Assembly (NCBI GenBank): GCA_907163375.1
Contig: CAJQUW010016168.1
Coordinates: forward strand, 434,001 to 498,000
Length of the DNA: 64,000 bases
Direction of reading: 5' to 3'
DNA from: Prostheceraeus crozeri
Taxonomy: Eukaryota > Platyhelminthes > Polycladida > Euryleptidae
A program made the translations under genes and the position numbers. Of the stretch, positions 45,483-55,685 are shown in pieces; positions within the stretch are counted from its first letter, which is position 1; the number at the start of each line of letters is the position of its first letter. The notes under the pieces are model-generated. The model worked only from the letters and a program-made list of their open reading frames with translations, did not search any database and had not been told where the DNA came from.

Positions 45483-46564
45483 TCAAAGCTTTTGATATGT
45501 GGACATAGACTGTATGCAGTGGGCGCAATTGAGATCTTTACAAACAACCAGATCACTAATTAAATTCTGTTTTCTAACGAAAGTCAATGGAGCAGTCATT
45601 GTGGCTCCATGACCTCCATGGCTCCTTTCATGACAGCATGTAACATTGTTGGCATGAAATCGGCCAATCTTATAAAATGGCCGCGGTCCATACTCACCAA
45701 TAACTTTTTGAGGACTTCCATGAGCTGTTGAATGTGGTCTGGTTGTGTCTCCTTCACTCGATTCTACATGATATACGAGGCGTTCATTATCGAATTGAGA
45801 TATGGTTGTCTCCCAGCCAGTTGGAGACGCTCTTTGTCTTGTGAGCGGGGGCTCCATCATGTATGAAATGCGTATGGTAGGTTCATGAATCTCCCAGAAT
45901 GGCAGCATGTGCTCCTTCAGAACGTCGAGATAGTTGCTACCTTTCACCGTTGCATTCTTTGGAAGGAAATACAATCCTCCTCTGCCACTAGAACTGGTGA
46001 AAGCACCCCACACCATGTCGCTATCGGGGTGTTTTACTGTCTTGACAGTGTGCCTGAAATCATGCTTTGATACACCCCTAGGCCTCCTAACCACCCTCGA
46101 TTGTCCTCTGACCAAACGGAACGTGCTCTCGTCGGAAAACATTACTTTCCTCTAAACATATGACGTCCAATTGTGGTACTGTCTGCAGAAACGTGGTCGC
46201 TTCTTCTTCATCTTGAGTCAGGAGTGGCTTCTTTGCAGCATACCTGCATGGGAGACTGAGATCTTTCAGTATTCGATGCTGGATAGTGCGACTGGGGACA
46301 TCCTTGAGCAGTTCTGGATAATTTTTCTTCAAAGAAGCTGATGTCATAGATCGATTGGGTAAAACTGCACGTTTCAATACGTCATTCTTTCTGCCGCCAG
46401 AACCTTTCTTTCTCCTTGGAATACTGCCTTTCGGCAAAGATTGAGCCGCCTTCATAAGGTTGTAGATTGTTTGCCTCGAGACCTTCAAATCGGTGGCTAC
46501 TTGTACAACGGGCACCCCTTGTTGAATATATGTCAAGGCACGTGGTTAACTTCGCACGTCCCAT
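45483..46564 (-). pseudogene. Tc1-like transposase relic
   Basis: The helix-turn-helix part (IQQGVPVVQVATDLKVSRQT, then SLPKGSIPRRKKGSGGRK and SLKKNYPELLKDVPSRTIQH) is followed by FSDESTFRLVRGQSRVVRRP with the first catalytic Asp, MVWGAFTSSSGRGGLYFLP and LKEHMLPFW. The second catalytic motif HDGAPAHKTKSV lies in another frame. At least three frameshifts are visible (near 46540, 46120 and 45860), and the last third is unrecognisable. Terminal repeats were not identified. Inactive. Confidence 0.85.
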
Positions 46565-47331
46565 TCTACTGAAATCACGGCGAAAAGTGGATCACACAGT
46601 AAGTATATTTAGGTAGAGTGGTAACTCATAATTTATTAAATCCCCAATGTACTTTCGATTTCATAAAATTAACTTGACACGAAACCCAGCACGACATGTG
46701 AGATAGACGAATTTTTGCGCTTTTGGAGAAATGTACACGAATTTGACTTATGACAGCGAATTTAGGGTTGCCAAAAAAATGTTTTTTTTATCCATCATAT
46801 TTTAAATATGTTTTAAATATATTTAAAATATGTTTTTTTTTGTTTTTTTTATTGATGGGAATTGCAGCAGTTTTTGTAAGCTATAGCTTCATGAATTTGT
46901 TTTTTAAAGACCTAATAAATGAAAGGAAAGCATAATATAATACTTAAAAATCCTACAATAATGTCCTTCAATTTGCTATCGCTGCATTGTGTTATACTGG
47001 ATGTCGGAATGCTTGTCATTTCGTTTTTCATTTATTCAATTTGCACGGGTTCATCTTTTAAGTTATTAAGAAGCCAGAAAAATTGAGTTTTAATAAATGA
47101 AAATACGAAACGAAATGATGAGAACGACGAAACGATGAAAGATGATGATCAAAAAGACAAAGTGATAATGGAAAACTGTATTGCCAGTATGCAAAAGAAA
47201 CAAAACAATCGTATCGCATGGATGAAATTACAATAAAGCAGTCCTTCATGATGATGAATATTCACTCAACCAACACACTAGTATCACTCAACATACTCAA
47301 CGTCACTTTCATCATCTGCATCAAATGGGAA

Positions 47332-47542
47332 TCAATCGTCAACAAATACTTTTTGAAGTCCCATGTTGCATGTTATCTTCATTAGCTTCGTAACTTTTTC
47401 CAAATGTAGTCTATTCCGCGTCTTTGAATGAATGAAATTCATCTTGCTATTGATCCTCTCCACGTTTGCAGAATGAGGCACAATAGAAAGAATTCTGTTT
47501 GCTACATGAAACAGTGGGTTGTCAGCGAAAAATGCAGACCAC
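47332..47542 (-). CDS. hAT transposase exon 4 (dimerisation domain)
   Basis: Acceptor ATCTTTCAG, first base completing TGG from the previous exon. Encodes WSAFFADNPLFHVANRILSI, VPHSANVERINSKMNFIHSK and LHLEKVTKLMKI, the hAT C-terminal dimerisation region (HPLFxVAxxILSIxxxSAxVERxFS-like), then VFVDD and a stop. Clean open frame with correct phase. Confidence 0.85.
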
Positions 47543-48307
47543 CTGAAAGATAAGATGGTCATGTTTATATTCCGACTTTTCATGTTCGTTTAAAGTACGC
47601 TGTTAACATATCGCACTAAGAAGGAAGCATTGAAGACTGCAGGAATATTTAAAAAAATATTAAATAATCCCCATGTAATATGTGCACAAAGGGAACGTTA
47701 ACTTCCGTTAACTAAGAAATATCGGTACAAATTCCAATTCCCATGGACACGATGTGTCCAGCTGTACTGAGAAGCCACATACATGTACACAACACTGGTA
47801 TTCAAATTTGATCTATCCTGATAACAAATGTCGTTCAAGTGGTACCTCTAAACAGAATTTGCGTAGTCATACTTTAACATAGTGAAACACACTCTTATCA
47901 AAATTTCTACGTACAAGCTATGCTGTATGCTCAATGATTGACTCCAGATAATTTATACGTATTAGTAAAAGTAAGGCGCACAGATGGAACACAAGTAACA
48001 GAAGAAAAGCAAAAGCAAAATGTTGAGCCTGGGGTCAGATAGACCTAATTAGAGGTATACCGCATATGAAGTTCTTGACTTTGATATAATCTTGACTTAT
48101 CCTTTGCAGTTACACATGTTTATCTCACTAATCAAAATATCCATTAACAAAATACGTGCATGCATTGTGCATGTTTCAATACGCAGCACTATACCTCTTC
48201 AATACAATAAAATTGATTGACATATGGTTTAAGATTATCTTTGGAAGATGACTCAGGAAAATATTTCTACCAATAGACAACCACATGGCTCAGCTACGCA
48301 AGCTTAC

Positions 48308-48937
48308 CAGGTAAACGGGGGCATATTGTTGTGATATTTCAGTATAGTATCAGACGCTATAGTATCGTCAGGTGCTACTGCCGTCCAAATGAAATCGGAT
48401 GAGAATCGCCCAGTCTTAGTTCGAAACTCGGCGAGTTCGGTCATGACATTCGTTGGGTCAGTTGAAGAAGAGTTACTCCATTTTGTGATCAATTGAATTC
48501 CAGACAATATTTGAATAGAGTTCAAGTCTTGTCCTCTTCGATGAGGGTCCAGAATATTTGCAGCATGTAGAACACCACTCTCTCCTGAAATGAACTGGCG
48601 ATTTTGTAGCTTTTGTTTGAACGAGTTCTCATCACAACTACTGGGGGGAGACTGACTCAAGGCTGAATTATCGATAAGTTCTGCATTTATGGCCCTCAAT
48701 CCACATGGAACCAGAGAGGCACGAGGAATGTTTGATTCAAATACAGCAATCCATCGACTGATTTCTGACATAACTCTCATCGTTGATTTGACACGATCCC
48801 ACAGGATATCAGAGAGAAGGTCGCGCTTGACAGGGGCCACCTGCGCTTGAACATGTGCGTCATCGTTAACACATAATCTCTGAAAAGGTGCACGATTTAC
48901 GTCAAGACTTTTCAAGGATGCTTCCCATGATAACCAC
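48308..48937 (-). CDS. hAT transposase exon 3
   Basis: Acceptor CTTTTGTAG; first base completes CGG, giving the conserved TRW with the previous exon (RWLSWEASLKSL). The exon runs through LLSDILWDRVKSTMRVMSEI and AANILDPHRRGQDLN, typical of the hAT segment after the second catalytic Asp, to NNMPPFTW. Donor CTG|GTAAGC, phase 2. Open throughout, 630 bases. Confidence 0.85.
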
Positions 48938-49269
48938 CTACAAAAGATTAACATGGCTACACCGAAGATCTGTTTGACTATTATTAGATTGCGAAAATCC
49001 TATTACGAAAGTTGATCAAACAAGAGTCGAAAAGTCATGGACTGGCATAGATGGATATGAAGCAAACAAATAATAAAAAGTAGGTCTATACTTTGATTAA
49101 TTTTAAAAATTAAGCAGAACTTGTTTGATAAAGCCGACTTAAAGGTAAAAATTCGCAATTAGAATATCTATTTGCAACATAGGTTTTGTAGCACTCGTTG
49201 TGCGTCGATACGGGAGGTTCATTTCAAGATAAGTTGTTTTCAATTGCATAGAGAATTACATAGTAACTG

Positions 49270-49441
49270 CCTTCTATTTACGACTTTTTATTCACCAAAA
49301 GTTACACAAAGTTAAGAAGTACCCGACGCGTTTCGTCCGAAGACAGTCTCAAGGGTCCCTTGAAACTGTCTTCGGACGAAACGCGTCGGATACTTTTAAC
49401 TTTGTGTAACTTTTGGTGAATAAAAAGTCGTAAATAGAAGG
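49270..49441. repeat. 172-bp near-perfect palindrome in hAT intron
   Basis: Two arms of about 86 bp meet with almost no spacer, from CCTTCTATTTACGAC on the left to GTCGTAAATAGAAGG on the right, differing at only a few positions. The inner arms contain GACGAAACGCGTC and its complement. It lies in the intron between exons 2 and 3 of the hAT transposase gene. Confidence 0.9.
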
Positions 49442-49759
49442 GAGTGACTTATCTATTTTCACTTTAATCGTTAGGTTTCCACATTTTAAGAACTTCAACT
49501 TTAGTTATATTAGCTGCTTAAACATATTCTTAAACACTTATCGAATTTAAAGCTTTAGATCAATAAATCAGCTATTCTTTGTTGATGGTCTTTATTTTTG
49601 GTCGTGCATTATTTATAGGGTGTCGTGTAGGATTATCAGAAATTAAACAGAACTTTTAGCACTTATTTAAGTCACACATATATAGCTATTGTAATGTAAA
49701 GTAACTCATGAAGCATACGAAATACAAAATATCAATCGATTACAAATAATTCATCTCAC

Positions 49760-50443
49760 CGAGTGGCTACTGGCAGTTTGAGACTTTCGCGTAAGTCTTC
49801 TTCGATCGCATTTCGAAGAACTGACTTGTTATTAAGTTTGAACAATTTGTCTCACTTGCTTTAAAAACGTCCCCAATGAAGGCATATTCATAAAGTCCTC
49901 TAACAGAAGGTTGAGGCCATGAGATACACATCCAATCGCTGCCAAGTCCGGATGCTCACTCAACACGATCTTCCACGATGCTCGCATATTTGCCGCATTG
50001 TCGGTGACAAGAGCAGTGAAACATTCCGACGTCATGCGCTGCAGAATTTCTCGTGCGATGACATCTCCAGCATGCCTTTCCCTCACAAAAACAGAGTCGA
50101 GAAACATGGGTTCAGGATCACAAACCACGAAGTTTAATATATGCTTGCCACAAACGTTCACCCAACCATCCACTGAAAGAGTCAGTTTTTGACTGGCTTT
50201 AGACAGACGAGTTTTTATTTGCGCATCAACCTCTTCAGCCTCTTGGTCCAGGAGTGGGCCGCTGATCTCGTCGCGGCTAGGAACGCGGAAAGCCGGATTC
50301 AGCTGGCGAAAAAATTCTTTCCAGTTCGGGTTCGACACCAAGCTGAATGGAGCGCCTGATGAGTATATGGCCCTGGCCAGGAACCTTTTTAATTTCTGCT
50401 GCTCTTGACGGTCAGTTTCTCGCACCCAAGATGATAGTTTGAC
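49760..50443 (-). pseudogene. hAT transposase exon 2, with frameshift
   Basis: Acceptor TTTCCTTAG before GTC AAA. Encodes the catalytic core: LTLSVDGWVNVCGKHIL with the first Asp, ALVTDNAANMRASW with the second, then GCVSHGLNLLLEDF. After FLKQVRQIVQT the frame stops at TAA. One base further on, the frame reopens as NNKSVLRNAIEEDLRESLKL, PVATR, ending ACTCG|GTGAGA in phase 2, which joins exon 3 to form TRW. So a one-base insertion or two-base deletion at about 49834 disables this copy. A GTGAGA donor at 49855 was considered but does not give the right phase. Confidence 0.85.
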
Positions 50444-51094
50444 CTAAGGAAAGAAATGCATGATGAAAATTCATTGAAAAATCGAAAATTGAAGGGCTAA
50501 AACTGTGTTGTGCCGCCTACTATAAATAGGATTAAGGGATACTTTCTGATAATTGCCCATAAGTGATGTTGAAATCAGTGTTGTGATAGAAAACGCCCAC
50601 CACTTGTTAACTTGTGCAACACTGACGATGCTCGTGCAATCCAAAAAAAATTGTCGGAGGATGATGAGTATGAGTATAAAATTCTACTGATCGAAATCGT
50701 TGGTCAAGCGCTTAAGCGAACTTTCAATGCTTTTCAGTCCTCTGTGAGTGCAACCCGTGTTTAACTTGCGATGAATCCACTGACCCTCATCGGAAAGATA
50801 TGACTTGCACTATTTTATGCACCTATCGTACTATCCTATACTGTGTTATCATCTTGCCATGTAGGCCTTGAATGAATATTGCCGATGAGTAAAATAGAAA
50901 ACAAATGAGTCCCACTATTGACTGTAATTGATTATTCTGAAATATTTAAGAAGAATCACATGACCTACATCAGAATCTATTGAATATAGTGTGTACTGTC
51001 TACATTACATGTACACTTACTAAGTCTATGTTACACTTACTTTTCTTGGGATATAATAGACCTACTAGACAAGGCAATCTTGATATCAACTCAC

Positions 51095-51385
51095 CTGAGA
51101 GGTAGATTTTGAGGAAGTTGGCTGCTGTTCATCACTTGGTGTCAGTGCTGCGGACTTCGGTGGTGGGGGCATTTCAGTTCCTCTCGCAGATCCACCAATA
51201 GCTATCTTCACAGCTCTTGGGATGGACATGCACTTTTGGACGAGATGTTCTGTCCTTTTGGTGGCACATTGCTTTGTTTCCCAGGAACAAAATTTACATG
51301 AATAAGTTCTTCCGTCAGATTTTATAGTGAAATACTTGTTTGAAATGCTAGGCTTTCGCCCGCACACCCCAGCTTTTCCAACCAT
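51095..51385 (-). CDS. hAT transposase exon 1 (BED-type zinc finger)
   Basis: ATG at 51385; 97 codons; donor TCTCAG|GTGAGT, phase 0, matching exon 2. Residues 30-52 hold CKFCSWETKQCATKRTEHLV then QKC, a BED-like C2HC finger for binding the element's ends. The rest is Pro/Ser-rich linker. The 5' transcription start is not evident; about 590 bases separate the ATG from the transposon end. Confidence 0.82.
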
Positions 51386-52237
51386 CGCAACAACCTTTCG
51401 GTGACACTTTCACTAATCAAGTGAATTTAGGAGTTCACGTTGAAAATTGTTCTTGATTTTGATTGGATGCTTGTAATATCCAATTGTCAATTTCGTATGA
51501 GATTGAGTCACCGTCACGTCAGCCATTCATCACGTGATGAATGCGTCATCATTGTGAGTCAAACTTAGCCGCATGCGGAGAAAGACTAGAACTTGTTTTT
51601 TTACACATCCGCTGATGCTGGTGATTATCAGCCATAGCACCGCAGTTTTATACCTTGATAGAAGAGGTTATTATTGTCTACCGTTATAGAGTAAACTCAA
51701 CTCTTTCTACTTTAGGAAAGCATGTTCTTCAAAATATTGAATTACTGACATTTAATACGCAATCATACATACACAAATGGGGTTACATCGTCTCAAGAAT
51801 TGTGGATTGTTTATCGAAATAACAAAAATACTGACTTTACTACAGTATTACAGCAGTAAAAACAATACCTAACAATTGTTAAAAAAACATAGTAAAAACA
51901 ATGTTTTTTTCTAACCATATTTAAAATATATTTAAAACATATTTAAAATATCATATTTTAAATATCGCAACCCTAACAGCGATACAGAAGCAAGAAAAGT
52001 AATTTACAAATGCTCCATATCATGACAACCTCGAGAGGTAATATGGTTTATTATATTAGCAATTAGATGACTTACCATTGCTTTAAAGCTCATGCCTTAC
52101 TATAATAAGATTATTTTCTTAAGCATGATATCACAAACTACAGGGCTGCCACGCTTCCGGTTTTTTTTGATAAAGCAAGTAGTGAGAAAATGTTTTGCCA
52201 AGGAACAAATAATTTGGATTTTGAACTATTTTCGATT

Positions 52238-52460
52238 TTGAAGGGCCCTTTAAGTTTGCGAGGGGCCCTTTTGAGACTGCGAAGGGGCCCCTTAAAGATA
52301 GCGAGGGGCCCTTTTGAGATTGTGGAGGTGCACTTTTAATCGTGAGGTGGCCCTTTTGAGACTGTGAAGGGGCCCCTTTAAAATCGTGAGAAGGCCCTTA
52401 TGAGATTGCGAAAGGGGCCCCTTCAAGATCGTTAGGGGGCCCTTTAAGATCGTGACGGGA
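52238..52460. repeat. GGGCCC-cored alternating tandem array
   Basis: About ten units of 20-24 bp, each with a GGGCCC core. Two unit types alternate: one continuing TTTTGAGACTG or TTTTGAGATTG, the other continuing TTAAAGAT or TTTAAAATCG, so a dimer of about 44 bp is the higher-order unit. Decayed units continue to about 52690. The same array, inverted and more decayed, is at 32575-32790 in copy A. Confidence 0.8.
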
Positions 52461-52936
52461 CCATATTTAGATTTTGAAAGGGACCAATTAGATTTTGTGA
52501 AGCATCCGTTTGAGATTTGTGAGCGGCAACTGTTTTAGTTTTTGAAGAGCACTTTTTAGATATGAATGAGATTGTATAGGCCCTATAGGATTGAGACCGG
52601 GACCCTTGAAGATTAGAGCATGTGGGTCCTTTTTGATGATGTAGAGCTCTTTTAAAATTGTGAACGGTGCTATGCAGATTGTTGGGGGACCTTAAAGACC
52701 CTGCAATTTTTAAGGGTGATCAAATTCAAAGCAGATACTCTCTAAAAATCCGCTTGACTCTTGAGCAGAAGATTCTTCTACAAGGAAGTCAGTGATCCTT
52801 TCGTCAATCCTAAGAAACTGGACGAAAAGCAAGTAATCAAGGTTTTGAAACAAGAAATAAATTTTGGTGGGAATACTTCACGAAAAAGTTGTAATACGTA
52901 ATTATGGAGTTTTTTATGAATTGAGTTCTGATTGCT

Positions 52937-53128
52937 TTGATGCTCTCCAAAACGTCTCTTTCAAAAAGCGTCTGCCAGAAAAATATGAAAGAAAAATCTG
53001 CTAAAGAGTTTCGGGAACATAAGGTAGTGACGAATGAATATTTTGTACGATCACTTGTTGCAAAAGCGGCTAAATTTCGGCGAAGACACCAGCGAAAATT
53101 GAAATCTCACAAGCAACTGCAGAAGTGA
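52937..53128 (+). CDS. Conserved short frame in CAGGG transposon
   Basis: 63 codons, ending EYFVRSLVAKAAKFRRRHQR then KLKSHKQLQK and a stop. The same basic C-terminal peptide (FVRSLVAKAAKFRRRHQRKL) is kept in copy A on its minus strand (about 27180-27280), where some base changes are synonymous (CGG to AGG for Arg). This suggests it was once a real, possibly DNA-binding, protein end. Upstream open pieces (DPFVNPKKLDEKQVIKVL, 52795-52860) lie in another frame. Function unknown; no family recognised. Confidence 0.4.
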   Translation: MMLSKTSLSKSVCQKNMKEKSAKEFREHKVVTNEYFVRSLVAKAAKFRRRHQRKLKSHKQLQK

Positions 53129-54059
53129 TAAGGATTTCTTTTCGTGTTAACTTTGCGTTTACTTATGCCATGGCAGATCAACCTTTATCAAGTAGATGTC
53201 ATAATCTTGTTTGAAAGCCAAAATTTGTTCTTAATGCAATTGTTTTAATGCTGTTATTGTTTTTTATTATGTTTGAAGTACAAGAGATGAGAGCAAGGTT
53301 TGATTTGAATAATTGCCGGAGCTGCAAGTACTGATGAAGTTTCTTCAGGCAACTTCAACTGCAAGCGTTTTTGACTTTTTAGCCGCCATCAGTGCAGTAA
53401 ATCAGCAACTCACTCCACAGACCCATCGATAGGTGGATGTGCTTGGGAATCCGGCAGCTCAGCTTCGTGCATGAACTGCAGACACCAATTAGCTATTTGT
53501 ATTGGTGTTTGCAAATTTCAAATTTTGGAAACGAACTCTAGAGAATGAGATTTTCAACTACATGTATTTCATTAATTGCAGATGTCTGTATTTCGGATGA
53601 TGATTTGTTTACACGTGAGTTACCGATTCTTTACAGGTATACAGCACTGATGACGGCTAAAAATCCAGAAACTTCAGTATTTCCCGAAATGGATTGTATC
53701 AAATTTTGCTCTCATCTAATTTCAGAGTAAATAGTATATTAAGTTGCATGGCTTCTGTAATGTGTAATATTTGGGTACAATATAGAACTCCGTTTTCTCA
53801 TATTGAGAAAATGCGACAGTTTTTAGTCGTCAATTTATTCTGTGTGACATTGATTCAAATGTTTTTGCTTATGTAACGTGGCGGATTCTCAGTGATCATT
53901 TCAAAGTTGTTGATGCAATAGCAATTAGCTGCTCAATAATCAATTTCTGCAAGTTAATTGTGATTCAAAGGAAAGCAGTTGCTAACACGGGTATCACTAT
54001 AACATTTATTTTCTACTTGCTCACCATTTGCCCGTACGCAATATAATTCTTCGGTCAAC

Positions 54060-54545
54060 AGCGCAAGAGCATTTCTCTACGCAATCGCCCGTCGATCTCC
54101 AGAAAACGGTGCAAAGCTTTGTTTTCCAGTTCATCGAAATGCATAGGATGACTCTAATGCACCATTTCTTAAACGTGTCCAAAAAAAAGTCAAGGCATTG
54201 AATCTGGTGGTATCGGAAGCCATTCCAAAGACTCCTATGACGGTCAATCTGCTGTTTAAATAATTTACGATGAGTCTGTAGTAGTGCGCTGGCATCCCAT
54301 CTTGCATGAAGATATTCCTATCCTTTATGACATTCGGTACATTTTATACTGCATAGATAGGAAGATTTTACCACACATTCTCGATTTCTCGAAAGAATAA
54401 TGGCTCTCCCAAGAAAATGGCTTACGGAAATGCCTGCCCAAGCATTTAGACGGCGCTGCCCATGGATTTTGTATGATGATATTTGCTGTGACCAGACCGC
54501 TCTGCTGAAGCAGTCTTCCAAACGTCGAACAGCTGGACAACAATT
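54060..54545 (-). pseudogene. mariner-like transposase scrap in copy B
   Basis: Minus-strand pieces read LLQQSGLVTANIIIQ, RRLNAWAGISVSHFLGRAII and MQDGMPAHYYRLIVNYLNSR. They resemble the NVWAGI-x-x-x-xIIGPYF and QQDGAPPHY-x-x-x-VRxYLD blocks of mariner-like DDE transposases, including one catalytic Asp. Stops and frameshifts break it. Because the same scrap is in copy A, it entered the CAGGG family before the two copies separated. Confidence 0.6.
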
Positions 54546-55413
54546 TCCTAGTGGTTTAATGAAAATTCTTCACAATAAGAACGGGATCTTGCACTGTGTG
54601 ACGTCATGGCACGATTAATAGAAAATGACGGAGCTGCACGAGAATAGTGCATTATGAATTTGAATGCAAAATTCATGAACGAAATGAAGAAAGTTGTCTA
54701 TGAAACAGTTAAGCAATATCATCCATAGGCCTACATATAGACTTCGATGATCTACAGTCTTTATATCAAGCTGAAATCGTCAATCGTTCAATGACTTCAT
54801 GCTGATTTTGCATGGGGGGTCAGGTAGACGGGTCTTTGTAGTATATTCGAAAACTGTTCTCCTGAAAATAGTAGCTGTTCGAGTTATGTATTCTAGTGCA
54901 CCTTGTTGAAGCTGATGGTGGAATAAGCATCAGTAATAATTTTGTACATTAACTTGCTAACTGTGAGGATTCAGAATCATCTTTATTAGGACAGACCCAA
55001 CTTGTGCTTGAACGCTTTCAAAACTCACCGGGTTGTATGATATCGAATGATCGTAAGTTTCTTACTTTGATGGGGCCCACGACTACGTAATTTAGGGGGG
55101 CCCATTCCGATTTGACTTTCCGGTTTTTATTTTTGATAAGAGTGGCAGCCCTGAAACTAACTGCCACTGAAACATCAAAAGCATCATCATAAGGAAAATG
55201 ATCTTCAAAGGGTGTAAATGGGTCAACGTTGCTATTCAGCACTATTCAGATTCAAGAAAAGATGCCTTGTGAATCATAAAATCATGCCGCTGAAAATTGA
55301 ATTAAAGACATGACATCTCAGCCAAGAAGCTTTCAATAAGATCTTAACTTTTCCTTGAAGACTTCCAGAGACTTGCATTATAATGCAGCTCATGAAATTT
55401 CCTTGTCGTCAGC

Positions 55414-55685
55414 TTAATTTCCGCTTAATTATGATGCTTGTTAGCAAATATTCATTCCTTTGATATCCAACTCGTTTCACACTACTTATAACGGGGACGT
55501 CATCGCGGTAGTATATAAATATAGGAACATGAAAGATTTAAGCATTTTTAAAACTGCACAAATAATTTTTTGGACCACAGGAACGCAATCTCCGCAAAAA
55601 ACTGAAGTTTTGATATAAAAATTTTCACTGCATACAGATACTTGTTTGAATCGACACTACCTATTTATACTTACTATATGGTGGA
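55414..55685 (+). repeat. Dispersed repeat, copy 2
   Basis: Partner of 412-685 in the same orientation; see there for shared blocks. The interval 55160-55413 between transposon copy B and this repeat has no recognised content. Confidence 0.55.

Larger units (their letters stand above)
46762..51976 (-). mobile_element. Full-length hAT transposon, 5.2 kb
   Basis: The ends TTAGGGTTGC (46762) and GCAACCCTAA (51976) are inverted. Behind them both sides carry related AT-rich stretches of TTTAAATATG words. The flanks CAGCGAAT (46754-46761) and CAGCGATA (51977-51984) are an imperfect 8-bp duplication, the size expected for hAT. It encloses a four-exon transposase gene on the minus strand. The AT-rich subterminal TTTAAATA repeats are probably transposase-binding regions (inference). 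Confidence 0.85.
52141..55153 (-). mobile_element. CAGGG DNA transposon, copy B, 6-bp TSD
   Basis: Inverted ends CAGGGCTGCCAC (52141) and GTGGCAGCCCTG (55153) are flanked by perfect 6-bp duplications AAACTA (52135-52140 and 55154-55159). Length 3.01 kb. Orientation is opposite to copy A. It holds a GGGCCC tandem array near the left end, a short conserved frame at 52937-53128, and a mariner-like transposase scrap at 54060-54545 shared with copy A. The stretch 53130-54060 shows no recognisable coding sequence. It lacks both the Naiad and the 558-bp insertion of copy A. No transposase that would explain its own mobility was recognised. Confidence 0.85.

Noticed and set aside
45885-46155. Plus-strand frames inside the Tc1-like region
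   Set aside because: Antisense to recognised transposase motifs.
49834-49856. GTGAGA at 49855 as the donor of hAT exon 2
   Set aside because: It gives phase 0, which does not fit exon 3. The downstream donor at 49759 gives phase 2 and rebuilds the conserved TRW.
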